From NCBI GenBank assembly GCA_900554695.1, contig USHV01000008.1, positions 17,868 through 81,867 of the forward strand: a DNA stretch of 64,000 nt. The letters are read 5' to 3'. Within the stretch, counting starts at the first letter, position 1. Each line of letters starts with the position of its first letter. Below are positions 47,021 to 56,400 of the stretch, one piece after another. The notes beneath the pieces are model-generated. The model had not been told where the DNA came from, did no database searches, and worked only from the letters and a program-made list of their open reading frames with translations. The position numbers were made by a program, and so were the translations under genes. The stretch comes from an uncultured Prevotella sp. (GTDB taxonomy: Bacteria; Bacteroidota; Bacteroidia; Bacteroidales; Bacteroidaceae).

Positions 47021-49189
47021 TCATGGACGGTCGGCAGTCTTGGTTCCCCACTTCGACGGTTTGCTGCCCATCACGAGTTCGAGCTTGCCACCTGCCATGA
47101 TGTCGGCGTAGTCGATGTACGACTTCTTGTATTCGCGTCCGTTGAGATAAGCCTTCTGCACGTAGATGTTGCGGTCGCTGTTGTTGCGTGCCACTACGCT
47201 GAAGGTCTTGCCGTTGCCTACATTGAGGTCAGCACGGTTGAAGAGCGGAGAACCGATGATGTAGCGTCCGCCTGAAGGATCAACCTGATAGAGGCCGACG
47301 GTGGAAAGTATATACCATGCCGACATCTGTCCTACGTCCTCGTTGCCGCAAAGTCCGTCGGGCTCATTGAAATACATCTCGTTCATCATCTTACGGAGCA
47401 GCGGAGCAGCTTTCCATGGCTGACCCACATAGTTGTACATATAAATGACGTGATGGCTCGGTTCGTTGCCGTGAGCATACTGTCCTACAAGTCCGCTGAT
47501 GTCCGGTGAGGCGTTCTCGCCGAGGTCGCCCTCGACCACGAAGAGTGAATCGAGCTTGGTGACGAACTTCTTTTCGCTGCCGAAGAGGTTCACAAGTCCG
47601 TGGACATCGTGCGGCACGAGCCATGTATATTGCCATGCGTTGCCCTCTGTATAGTCGTTCACGCGGTGTGCGGCCTCAATAGGATCGAACGGCGTACGGA
47701 ACTTTCCGTCAGACGAAAGGGCGCGCATGAATCCGGTCTGCTTGTCGAAATACTTGGCATAAGAGCGGCTGCGGTTGAGGAAATAGTTGTAGTCGTCGGT
47801 CTTGCCGAGCAGTTTCGCTGTCTTTGCCACGCCGGCATCTGCCAGACAATATTCCAAAGCCTTTGCCACGGTCTCGTTGGTCGGTTCCTTGTCATAAGGA
47901 ATGTAGCCATACTGCTTGAGCAGTTCGAGCGAACGTTCGTCGAGCATAGCCGAGGTCTTCATGGCCTCGAAAGCATGCTCCTTGTCCTTTACGAATCCTT
48001 TGAGCACGAGGTCTGCCAAAACCGGAATACCGGGATTGCCCACCATGCAGTCGGTCTCGCAACCCATGAGATGCCATACCGGCAGTTTGCCCTGCTGGTC
48101 GAAGATGTGCAGGAATGTCTCGGCGAAGTCGCTCTGCATATCCGGGAATACAAGCGTATAAAGCGGATGAGCGGCACGGTAAGTGTCCCAGAGCGAGAAG
48201 GTTGTATAGTTCTTGAAGTCGCCTTTATACACCTTGCCGTCAGCACCACGGTATGCGCCATCTACATCGCAGAAGAGCGACGGAGCGGTCATAAGGTGAT
48301 ACATCGCCGTATAGAATATTTCCTTGCGCTTGTCGTTATTGTCGGTCAGCACGATTCGGCTGAGCTGTTTGTTCCAGGCGTCGTCGGCAGCCTTGACGGT
48401 AGCGTCGAAATCCCAGCCGGGCAGTTCGGTCTGCATGTTCAGTTTGGCCTTGTCTATATCTACAGGCGAGAGTGCTACCTTCACGAGCAACGGCTCACCT
48501 TTCTCCACTGAGAATATGGCTATGCCTGTGCTGTCGCGGTTCTCCATCGTCACCGGCTTCGAGAAGTCCATCACAAAATATATGCGTTGGTCCTTAGCCC
48601 ATCCTTCAGAGCGTCTGAATCCAGTGATACGTGTCGGGCTGTCCTGTGTCAGCAGGCAGTCGCTCATCTTGTCCCATCCGATGCCCTGCACCAGGTCGAG
48701 GCGCATCAAAGCCTTGCCGCTGTTGCCGTCGAAGGTGTAACGGTGGAAGCCCACGCGCTGTGTGGCGGTAAGTTCTACCTTGACATTCGGATTGGTGAGC
48801 TTCACCGAGTAGTAGCCGGGCTTAACACTCTCGTTGGAATGTGAGAATATGAGCTGACGCTGTGAGGCATTGGATATCGGCAGCAAGGCTATATCGCCCA
48901 GGTCACCTATACCAGTGCCGCTGAGATGCATGTGTCCGAAGCCTATCAGAACAGAGTCGCTGTAATGATATCCGGAACACCAGTCCCATCCACGGGTTAT
49001 CTGTGTAGGACCGAGCTGTACGAGTCCGAAAGGAACATTGGCACCGAGAAACACATGGCCGTGGCCTCCCGTGCCTATATACTGATTGACGTAGCGCGTA
49101 AGACCTCCTACGGCCGCCTGCGCCATGTTTGCAGTTCCGATGAAGAGTGCTGCAATGGCTGATAAGAGGGAAATAGATTTTGTTTTCAT
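47021..49189 (-). CDS. GH92 alpha-mannosidase
   Basis: 722 aa with a signal peptide (MKTKSISLLSAIAALFIGTA). It shows GH92 hallmarks throughout: YVNQYIGTGGHGHVFLGA near the start, GWDWCSGYHYSD, FSLWDTYRAAHPLYTL, GFMRALSSDGKFRTPFDP, GNEPSHHVIYMYNY, and GNEDVGQMSAWYILSTVGLY near the end. These Ca2+-dependent enzymes remove terminal alpha-mannose, usually alpha-1,2, from N-glycans by inversion. The length is typical. It acts in the periplasm or at the surface, downstream of GH85 action. Confidence 0.94.
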   Translation of the reverse strand: MKTKSISLLSAIAALFIGTANMAQAAVGGLTRYVNQYIGTGGHGHVFLGANVPFGLVQLGPTQITRGWDWCSGYHYSDSVLIGFGHMHLSGTGIGDLGDIALLPISNASQRQLIFSHSNESVKPGYYSVKLTNPNVKVELTATQRVGFHRYTFDGNSGKALMRLDLVQGIGWDKMSDCLLTQDSPTRITGFRRSEGWAKDQRIYFVMDFSKPVTMENRDSTGIAIFSVEKGEPLLVKVALSPVDIDKAKLNMQTELPGWDFDATVKAADDAWNKQLSRIVLTDNNDKRKEIFYTAMYHLMTAPSLFCDVDGAYRGADGKVYKGDFKNYTTFSLWDTYRAAHPLYTLVFPDMQSDFAETFLHIFDQQGKLPVWHLMGCETDCMVGNPGIPVLADLVLKGFVKDKEHAFEAMKTSAMLDERSLELLKQYGYIPYDKEPTNETVAKALEYCLADAGVAKTAKLLGKTDDYNYFLNRSRSYAKYFDKQTGFMRALSSDGKFRTPFDPIEAAHRVNDYTEGNAWQYTWLVPHDVHGLVNLFGSEKKFVTKLDSLFVVEGDLGENASPDISGLVGQYAHGNEPSHHVIYMYNYVGQPWKAAPLLRKMMNEMYFNEPDGLCGNEDVGQMSAWYILSTVGLYQVDPSGGRYIIGSPLFNRADLNVGNGKTFSVVARNNSDRNIYVQKAYLNGREYKKSYIDYADIMAGGKLELVMGSKPSKWGTKTADRP

Positions 49190-49209
49190 AAATTAGTTAT
49201 TTATAACTG

Positions 49210-49217
49210 CAAATATA
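49210..49217 (-). promoter_or_regulatory. -7 box (TATATTTG) for the GH92 gene
   Basis: TAnnTTTG match 20 bases before the GH92 ATG on the minus strand. GH92 and the NagB-like gene can therefore be expressed apart from upstream PUL-2 genes. Confidence 0.65.
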
Positions 49218-49407
49218 ACAAATAATACGGTGTTTTCGCTTACTGAAAAGATGTTTTTTACCTGTTTTTTATCATTATTTTCCTCATTGTGACTTATCAA
49301 TATATGACAGTTCTTCATACATGCTCTACACTGCGAGCAGAGCATATACCCAATAACGACGAGCGGACGGAAGACGAACGGACAGCGGCAATACTGACAC
49401 AGCAACA

Positions 49408-49438
49408 TTCGTCGTTTACGAAAAAAACGCTATCTTTG
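49408..49438 (+). promoter_or_regulatory. Promoter of the HxlR gene, TTCG-N19-TATCTTTG
   Basis: The -7 TATCTTTG (49431-49438) ends five bases before ATG 49444, with a near-consensus -33 TTCG at 19-base spacing. The transcript should have almost no leader. Confidence 0.65.
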
Positions 49439-49443
49439 CAGAT

Positions 49444-49851
49444 ATGACGAACAAAAACGTAAATCTGAAAACATATAAGGAGGCCTGCAACGCCATATAT
49501 CCCGACTGCCCGATAAGAAACATACTGGCAAGGGTGAGCGACAAATGGTCGATGCTGGTGCTGCACGCGCTGTCGCAGAAGTCGCCGATGCGATTCACCG
49601 AACTGCGAAACGCCATCGGCGATGCCACGCCCAAGATGCTGTCGGCATCGCTAAAGACGCTTGAGGAGGACGGAATAGTGTGTCGCACCGCCTATCCGGA
49701 GATACCGCCGAGAGTGGAATACACGCTCACCGGCCGGGGATTGGATATGCTCGAGGCCATGCAACCGCTGACAGAGTGGGCCATAAAGAACATGGAGGAC
49801 ATACTGCGCGATCGTGCGGCGAAGCAGAAAAGGGCTTCGGCAAAATCTTAA
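49444..49851 (+). CDS. HxlR-family winged-helix transcriptional regulator
   Basis: 135 aa. The HxlR pattern is complete: CPIRNILARVSDKWSMLVLH, RFTELRNAIGDATPKMLSAS, LKTLEEDGIVCRTAYPEIPP, VEYTLTGRG and a helical tail. The conserved early Cys of redox-sensing members is present (PDCPI). It binds DNA as a dimer and often controls a neighbouring redox or stress gene, here probably the cupin gene 160 bases downstream. Confidence 0.92.
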   Translation: MTNKNVNLKTYKEACNAIYPDCPIRNILARVSDKWSMLVLHALSQKSPMRFTELRNAIGDATPKMLSASLKTLEEDGIVCRTAYPEIPPRVEYTLTGRGLDMLEAMQPLTEWAIKNMEDILRDRAAKQKRASAKS

Positions 49852-49933
49852 TAATACATAAACATGTGACGTGTAAACTGCTGATAATCAGCAACAGTTT
49901 CCGAATAGATACTTTGTTTCCACGATGTAACGT

Positions 49934-49965
49934 CTTGCAGGGCTGCAAAGCATTAAGTAATTTTG
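49934..49965 (+). promoter_or_regulatory. Promoter of the cupin gene, CTTG-N20-TAATTTTG
   Basis: The -7 TAATTTTG (49958-49965) lies 46 bases before ATG 50012, with CTTG at 49934-49937 as a near -33 element. A likely site of control by the adjacent HxlR protein. Confidence 0.6.
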
Positions 49966-50011
49966 CGGACGTAAAGAAACAATAAGTATAATAATATTAA
50001 AACAAACAATC

Positions 50012-50362
50012 ATGGATAAATATCAGAAACTGTCAGTAAGCGATGCACCGAGAACCGAACTGCATGACAAACTGGGACTCACAGGCGCGGAAATATCAAT
50101 CAACAACATGCCGGCAGGAGCGTCGGTACCGTTCGTTCACAGCCACAAACAGAACGAGGAGATATACGGCGTGCTAAACGGTAAGGCCGTAATGACACTC
50201 GACGGCGAGCCCGTGGAGCTGAAAGCAGGCGACTGGTTGCGCGTTGCTCCGAGCGTCAAGAGACAGCTGGCAGCAGCGGCCGACAGCGCAGTGAGCTACA
50301 TCTGCATTCAGGTGAAGGAAGGTTCGCTGGAACAGATGACCGCCACAGACGCAGTGATCTAA
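50012..50362 (+). CDS. Small single-domain cupin protein
   Basis: 116 aa, a one-domain beta-barrel cupin. Motif 1 is HSHKQNEEIYGVLNGKA with two His and one Glu as metal ligands. Motif 2 (LKAGDWLRVAPSVKRQL) lacks the usual His (Arg/Gln instead), so the metal site may be incomplete. No substrate can be inferred. HxlR-linked cupins are common and may act in stress or quinone responses. Confidence 0.85.
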   Translation: MDKYQKLSVSDAPRTELHDKLGLTGAEISINNMPAGASVPFVHSHKQNEEIYGVLNGKAVMTLDGEPVELKAGDWLRVAPSVKRQLAAAADSAVSYICIQVKEGSLEQMTATDAVI

Positions 50363-50388
50363 GCATACTGTCGCACAAAAACAAAATA

Positions 50389-50449
50389 CGGGACATCCGG
50401 AAAAGACCTCTCCACGCGGAGAAAGCCTTGCGGATGTCCCGCTTTTTTA
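50389..50449. terminator. Bidirectional terminator
   Basis: CGGGACATCCG (50389-50399) pairs with CGGATGTCCCG (50431-50441), with an inner CTCC/GGAG hairpin and a T-run to 50449. It lies between the convergent cupin and SGNH genes. Confidence 0.88.
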
Positions 50450-50452
50450 TTC

Positions 50453-51832
50453 TTATTCCACCGGCAGAAGCTCCACACGGTGCTTCAGCGGTCGGTTTAT
50501 CTCGTATATACGATCGACAATCATGTCCATCTGGCGCGTGTACATATCGCGCACTTCCTTGTGTATCATCCTATTGTATAAATCCCGCTTGGCTGCCACC
50601 CAGGCGTCGTTCTTCTGTCCTTCGCGGAAAGTGCGGGCGGCACGTTCGTCGTTTGCCTCGAGCATACCGCGCTTCATGAAGAAGTTGTATTGCAGCCATG
50701 CGTAGTCGCGGAAGCGTCGCTCTATCTCCCAACGCTCTTCGTTGAGGTTCATGATGGCCAGAGCCTGACGATATTGCGGTGTGTAGCGGTAATCGGCCAG
50801 ATTCACTCCGGCTGCGAGTTCGCCGGCAGTGAGCGTGTCGATAGGCTCACCGTCGATGGTGAGCAGGTGGTTGCCGGACAGTCCGCTCACGGTGAGCAGC
50901 TCGCTGTTCATCTCTTTCATGAACTCAGGAACAATCTTAGTGATGCGCGACTGCGGACGGGTGAAGCCCCAACCATGCGCCACCGTGTCGAGTGGATAAG
51001 GCAGAGAGCGCGCCAGATAGTCGAACGTCACCTTGCCATCCTTCACCTTCAGTCCTGTCACCTTGCAGTTGTCGGCAGTCAGGACCTTGCGTCTGGCGGC
51101 ATCGACAGACACCTCAGCCACTTTCTTTCCGGCCATTCCCTGAGCCTTCAGGAAGAGATATGCCATGAACATGTGGCCGTCGTTGTCGGGATGTACGCGG
51201 TCGTTGCCGCACAAAGTGAACGTGGAGTCAACGGTCTGGAAACGTGCATTGACGGCACACATGGGAGCATTGAAGTCAAGAAACTCCCAATTGTTGGCCT
51301 GCGCAGCCGAGTCCTGAAAGGCTATGATGCGGCGCATGGCGTCGTTCTTGCGCCTGAATATGTCGTTGTTGAACCGCGATGTCTGGTCGTAGGGCGACGT
51401 ACCAATCATCACCTTGCGCACCGACGGATGCGCCTTCAGTTTCTTCTCTATCTCGAGAAAGTTATGGCGCGACTCCGAAACCTTGCTGTCGGCAAACGCC
51501 TGAGGATTGTCTCCGTTGTACTCGAAGTATCCACTGTCGTTCATACCGAACGTCAGTGTGAGCACGGTCGGCTTCTTGGCGAACACGTCATGGTCGATAC
51601 GGCGCAGTATTTCGAGGGCCGTGTCGCCGCCAACACCGCAGTTGAACATCTGCATACGCATCCAGGGGAAGCGCGTCATGTAATAGAGCCAAATGTAAGA
51701 ATGATAGTGTCCGCCGTCGGTTATGCTGTTTCCGACGAATGCTACACGGTCACCGTTTTTAAAAGGTGCCACCTGCTGCGCCACACCGCTGAGCGGTAGG
51801 ATCAGGAAAAGGAACATGAATAATTTTCTCAT
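50453..51832 (-). CDS. Secreted SGNH/GDSL hydrolase (PUL 2)
   Basis: 459 aa with a signal peptide (MRKLFMFLFLILPLSGVAQ). Block I is FVGNSITDGG with S36 as nucleophile; the Gly block is NCGVGGDTALEIL, block III is FGMNDSGYF, and block V is NDRVHPDNDGHMFM with the catalytic Asp/His pair. The C-terminal 200 residues form an additional helical region (EERWEIERRFRDYAWLQYNF). The family deacylates carbohydrates among others. In PUL 2 it could remove acyl groups from host glycans. It is 84 bases from the preceding transglutaminase-like gene and probably co-transcribed with it. Confidence 0.85.
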   Translation of the reverse strand: MRKLFMFLFLILPLSGVAQQVAPFKNGDRVAFVGNSITDGGHYHSYIWLYYMTRFPWMRMQMFNCGVGGDTALEILRRIDHDVFAKKPTVLTLTFGMNDSGYFEYNGDNPQAFADSKVSESRHNFLEIEKKLKAHPSVRKVMIGTSPYDQTSRFNNDIFRRKNDAMRRIIAFQDSAAQANNWEFLDFNAPMCAVNARFQTVDSTFTLCGNDRVHPDNDGHMFMAYLFLKAQGMAGKKVAEVSVDAARRKVLTADNCKVTGLKVKDGKVTFDYLARSLPYPLDTVAHGWGFTRPQSRITKIVPEFMKEMNSELLTVSGLSGNHLLTIDGEPIDTLTAGELAAGVNLADYRYTPQYRQALAIMNLNEERWEIERRFRDYAWLQYNFFMKRGMLEANDERAARTFREGQKNDAWVAAKRDLYNRMIHKEVRDMYTRQMDMIVDRIYEINRPLKHRVELLPVE

Positions 51833-51915
51833 ATCTTAGGTTTATAATCTGTTTTCATTCCACGTAATGTCTCACACCGCGCTCACGAGACGCCGACAGT
51901 CGCAAGACGCGACCT

Positions 51916-53130
51916 TCAAAGGCGTATGCCGGCAGTGCATGAAGCCATGTCCGCCACTATGTTGTCATATCGCCGCAACGGCGTCACGTTCACGTCGTAT
52001 GTACGTTCCGGCTGAAGTCCGTCAAAAGTGCACGACGTGCAGTCGGAGCCAAGAGTCTGTGTGACAACGTCGCGTCCAGTTCCACTATCGCTCACACTGA
52101 GCCTGTAGCCCGTCGCTCCTGCGGCACTGCTCCACTCCACAGCCATCTTTCCGTCCGCGCCGGCACGCACACTGACACTGAATCCGTTATCCGTGCGGCG
52201 GCCATCAACTCTCTGCGCCGCGCTCACCTCCGAGCCTGCACTGCACCGATACCAGTAGAAGAAGGTCTGAAGAAGGTCGGCCGTGAAAGGCGTGAGGCCG
52301 TCGGCGGACAGCTCGGAACACAGGTCGAACGACATGACAATGCCGTCGCCCGCACAATAACCGAAGAAGTCGCCGTCGGGATGGTCGTGTTTCATCGTCA
52401 CATCCACCGGAACCCATCCGTAGCGCTCAAGAAAGAAATCGTTCCAAACGTGGTGTGTGCCGTCGGGACGCACCGTGACAACGAGGCGCGCAGGCACGCC
52501 CTTACGGCGCAGCAGACTGGCATAGACGGCCGAAATATTTCCGCAATCGCCTCCACCGGCGGCCATTGTCTCCGTGATGGCGTGTATGCCTGTGTCGGGA
52601 TTGAGATAACCTAATCTGGCGGCCACATGCTCATAGCACAGCCGCACATATTCCAAAGGATTGGCCACGGCCTCGTTCCACAATGAGTCGGCGGCTCGGA
52701 CGATGTCGGGATGCACAATATCGACGTAACTGCCTATCGGAGATGTGTATCTCTTGTAAAGTTCGGTGGAGGTGTCGTAAGGATATATCGTCGTGAACTG
52801 CGCCATGTCTATGCGCATGGGATAGAGCGTCGCGCTGAACCGTTCCGTGATAACAAGAGAATCGCCCGGCGCAGGCAACGTCCCGGTAAGCACGGTGCGC
52901 AGGTACATATTGTCGTTGTTGGCGGCACGGAATATATCGCCGTCAGTCGTACGGAACTGTTCTATGTCCTGATATATGTTGCTCTCAGGCACGGGCATCA
53001 CCGCACACAGACGTGTGAGCGTGCAGTCGTGGTTTCTTATCACGAGCGAGTTTGTGATGTCGTATGTGCCTTGCGCCAATGCGGCATGTGCTGCGAACAT
53101 CAGGCAGAAAGCCCCAAATGGGTGTTTCAT
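51916..53130 (-). CDS. Secreted transglutaminase-like protein with C-terminal FnIII-like domain
   Basis: 404 aa with a signal peptide (MKHPFGAFCLMFAAHAALA). The core has the transglutaminase/protease triad: Cys in AGGGDCGNISAVYASLL, His in DGTHHVWNDF and Asp in YGWVPVDVT. The C-terminal 110 residues read as a fibronectin type III domain (VEWSSAAGATGYRLSVSD). Bacterial members are often peptidases or amidases rather than cross-linkers. Its place in an N-glycan locus would fit cleaving peptide or glycosyl-asparagine, but this is inference. Confidence 0.83.
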   Translation of the reverse strand: MKHPFGAFCLMFAAHAALAQGTYDITNSLVIRNHDCTLTRLCAVMPVPESNIYQDIEQFRTTDGDIFRAANNDNMYLRTVLTGTLPAPGDSLVITERFSATLYPMRIDMAQFTTIYPYDTSTELYKRYTSPIGSYVDIVHPDIVRAADSLWNEAVANPLEYVRLCYEHVAARLGYLNPDTGIHAITETMAAGGGDCGNISAVYASLLRRKGVPARLVVTVRPDGTHHVWNDFFLERYGWVPVDVTMKHDHPDGDFFGYCAGDGIVMSFDLCSELSADGLTPFTADLLQTFFYWYRCSAGSEVSAAQRVDGRRTDNGFSVSVRAGADGKMAVEWSSAAGATGYRLSVSDSGTGRDVVTQTLGSDCTSCTFDGLQPERTYDVNVTPLRRYDNIVADMASCTAGIRL

Positions 53131-53180
53131 AATATTCTCAGTTATAGTAACAGTTCAGGTACGGATCCTCCGGATGGACA

Positions 53181-53188
53181 CAAATATA
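53181..53188 (-). promoter_or_regulatory. -7 box (TATATTTG) for the transglutaminase-like gene
   Basis: TAnnTTTG match on the minus strand 50 bases before the ATG. The rest of the 300-base gap up to 53366 shows nothing recognised. Confidence 0.6.
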
Positions 53189-53366
53189 CAAAATTTATCA
53201 CAACGGCGCAACATAGTATCCTATGTTTCAGACCCAAACTGCCCCAAATATGAGTGACGCGACAGCTACCGACATAGCCCATTACCAATGAGAAGACGAC
53301 CGTGACGGAGGCATCGCGGAAGCCATAAAGCCGGATTGTGGCGACAGGAAAGGACCGGAAACAAAA

Positions 53367-53397
53367 AAGGTGAGGGCATATCCGATGCCCTCACCTT
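53367..53397 (-). terminator. Terminator of the GH85 gene
   Basis: Perfect 12-bp stem AAGGTGAGGGCA / TGCCCTCACCTT with a 7-base loop, followed on the minus strand by a T-run. Confidence 0.92.
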
Positions 53398-53430
53398 AAA
53401 TTAGCTGAAACCAGTAATGAGAAAAACCGA

Positions 53431-56400
53431 TTATTTAACCATTACTTTCTTCGCTGTTCCGTCAGTGTACTTGATGATATTGATACCTCTCTGCGGAGCG
53501 TTCAGCTTAACACCGTTGATGGTGTAGATGCCTGATATCTCACGTACGCCTGCTTCTGACTCTACAGAACCGATGCCCGTCGGAACCATGTAGCCCTTCT
53601 TGGCAATACCAAGGATTGTAGGATAGCTGCCGCTCTTCATTGATGTGAATGTAACAGACTTGATCTTCTTGCTCTTGTCAGTAGGCAGAGTGTATTCATA
53701 GAGACGGAACTGATATCTGTCGTCAATCTCGTCGGTCTGATAGCCTGATTCGCCAGAAGTGATGATACGGCTTATGCCATAGACAGCTTCTGTACCAGAA
53801 GGATAGCTGCTCCACCAGTCTTGCGGATAGTATGTAGCCATGTCGCTCTGAGTGTCGTCATCATAGTTAGCCACAACATTGAGAGTTGACTGGCCGTTTG
53901 CAGAAATCACGAGGAAGTAGATCTCCTCACAGTTGGCCGGTTCGTCGAATACGAGGTCCTTGCTTTCGCCATAAGACTTGAGTACAAGACCGTTGTTCTG
54001 ATCGTAGTCAGCCAGTTTGAACTCTGTGCCGTTTGCTGTTGTCACGATGTGGTCGTCGCCGGCGATAGCGCCTTCAGACTGTACCGATGAGCTGTAGAGA
54101 ACCCAACCCTGGTCGTCGAGCACGCCATTGGTGAACTGAGCAGACGGTGTGCTCTCGGCAATCACGTCATAGTTCCATCCGCTTACGGCAACAGGACCGT
54201 TTACAGGTATTGCCTCCTCATACTGTTCGTAAGCCTCAACCTCAGCAAGTGAAGGATAGAAGTACGGATTCAGTGTACATACGATTGCAAGATACTTGCA
54301 GCTCTTGTATTCAGGAAGAACATACTCAAGTTCGGAAACCTCGTCGAGGTTAGAGAATGTCTTGACAGCTGTCAGACGAGTAAGGTCGTTACCCATCATG
54401 ATGCTTATCTCGTTGTTGACGATTCCTTCCTTGTCGTTGTCGTTCACGCCCTTGTTGTTGCCCGGGATATAAACCTTAACCTTCGCGAGGTTCCAGTTCT
54501 TTCCTTCCGGAGCAGTGAATATAGACCAGAAGTCCTGCTTGTACATAGACGGTGTCTCGATGGCGAGGCAACCCTCTTCTGTCTTGTTGCCGTCGGTGAG
54601 AGTGTTCACCTTGAACTCGTCGTAAGGAGCCTCGAATGAGTAGTCCTCCTTGTAGTGGCGCAGAGTTGCCTCTGTTCCGGCGAGTACGTTAGGACGTTCC
54701 TCAGAATCTACTGTAACGTTTACAGTGCTCTCCTTGTATGAACCGCCGTTGTTAACAGTGATCTTCACATTGTCAACACCAAGTATCTTGTTGGCTGTAA
54801 CAGGCACAGTGAATGTGTTCTCAGCAGCGTTCTCTGTTATCTCACCGATTACTACGTTGCCCTTTGAAGACACAGCCTTGCATGTGAACTCGTCAGCACG
54901 CTCGTCACCATTGAGGTTGTACTTAACAGTAAGGTTCTGTGTCTCGCCTGCATTCAGCGTGAGGTCGGCCGGTGAGACGTCGATTGTCATATTGACATCG
55001 TCCTTTCCGTAAACCTCGAATTCCCATATGCGGAGTGTACCGCTGACGTGCGGAGACAGACGTACGAAGCGTGCCTTGAACGGAGCGATGTAATCTGTCT
55101 TGATGGTCTCAGACTCGCGGTCTTCCTCGTCAACCACTGTTGTCCAGTGCTCGCCGTCGTTAGACAGTTCGATTGTGTAAGAACGTATCTGGTCGCAGCC
55201 GCTCTCAGGACCTGAGTTAGCATCATAGATGCGGAAGCCATAGATGCGGTAAGCACCCTCAAGGTCGAATATAACCCAGTTGTCGGCGCTGACGTTGCAC
55301 CATTTGTCGCTTGTGCTTGACGGATAAGTAACACCGTCGATGATCTTAGAAGGAACTTCGCTCTCGTTTGTAGAACCGCTGTAAGAAACAACAGTCTTCT
55401 TCAGAGCTACATTGTAAACCTCGTTTATTTCACTGTCGTCCATTACGTCGAGCACTTCCTGAGTTGTCTCTGAAGTACCTACGACGTTGGTAGCCTTCAC
55501 GGTGACGGTCTGGCGGCCGCTCTTCAAACCTTTGACTGTGATGACATTGTCTGTCAGCTCACCGTCAACGAGTTCGAGAGATTCCGGAAGAATCCATTCC
55601 CATGCAGTCGGCTTGCCTGTACCGTTGGCTGTGATAGTGGCAGTCTCACCCACCTTGATATAGCTCTTTGAGAGTTTGAATGTCACAGCAGGAATAGTAG
55701 GAGCAGGATAGTCAACCTTCAGTGTCTGTGCGCTCTGCTGCTTCATATCCTTCATTACAGGAACGACCTCAACATTAACGTATGCGTCGTTTGCGTTGCG
55801 TACGAATGTAGGAATGTAGAAACCTTCGTCACGTGTCTGGCCTACGAGTACGCGTGTGCCGTCAACTGTAACTGTGTAGATGTCGAAGTGATCGAAATCA
55901 GCTGTGTAGTCATAATCCCAAGTCAGACGTATGTCACCCTTCTCCTCGCCCAGGACGCTTGTAGTAGCGAGGTTGCTTATTGTGACAGCAGCAGGAGCAT
56001 AGCCGGCAGGAAGCATTGCCATCTCGCCGAGTGACAGCTCATAAGCATTGACATCGGCAGCAGCCTTCAGATTAAGAGCAATCATATATACGGTCTTGCC
56101 GTTGAGAGAAGACAGGTCGTATTCAGCGACTGTCCATCCGTTCTTCTCAGATGTAGTAGGATTTGAGAGTGTGACCATCTCACCGTCAACCTTACTTTCC
56201 GTAGCGAGTTTCACCTCTACAGAACCGGCTGTGTTGGTCTTGTAAACCAGACGGAGTGTACCACCTGCGCTGACAGGTATCATGGTCTTGTAAAGACGCA
56301 TCAGGTGATCGCCTGAAGTGAGGGTACCGGTAATCTTGATGGAGCTACCGAAGTTGTAAGCATCGTCCCAGTCGATTGAAGCTGTCAGGTTGCCCTTATT

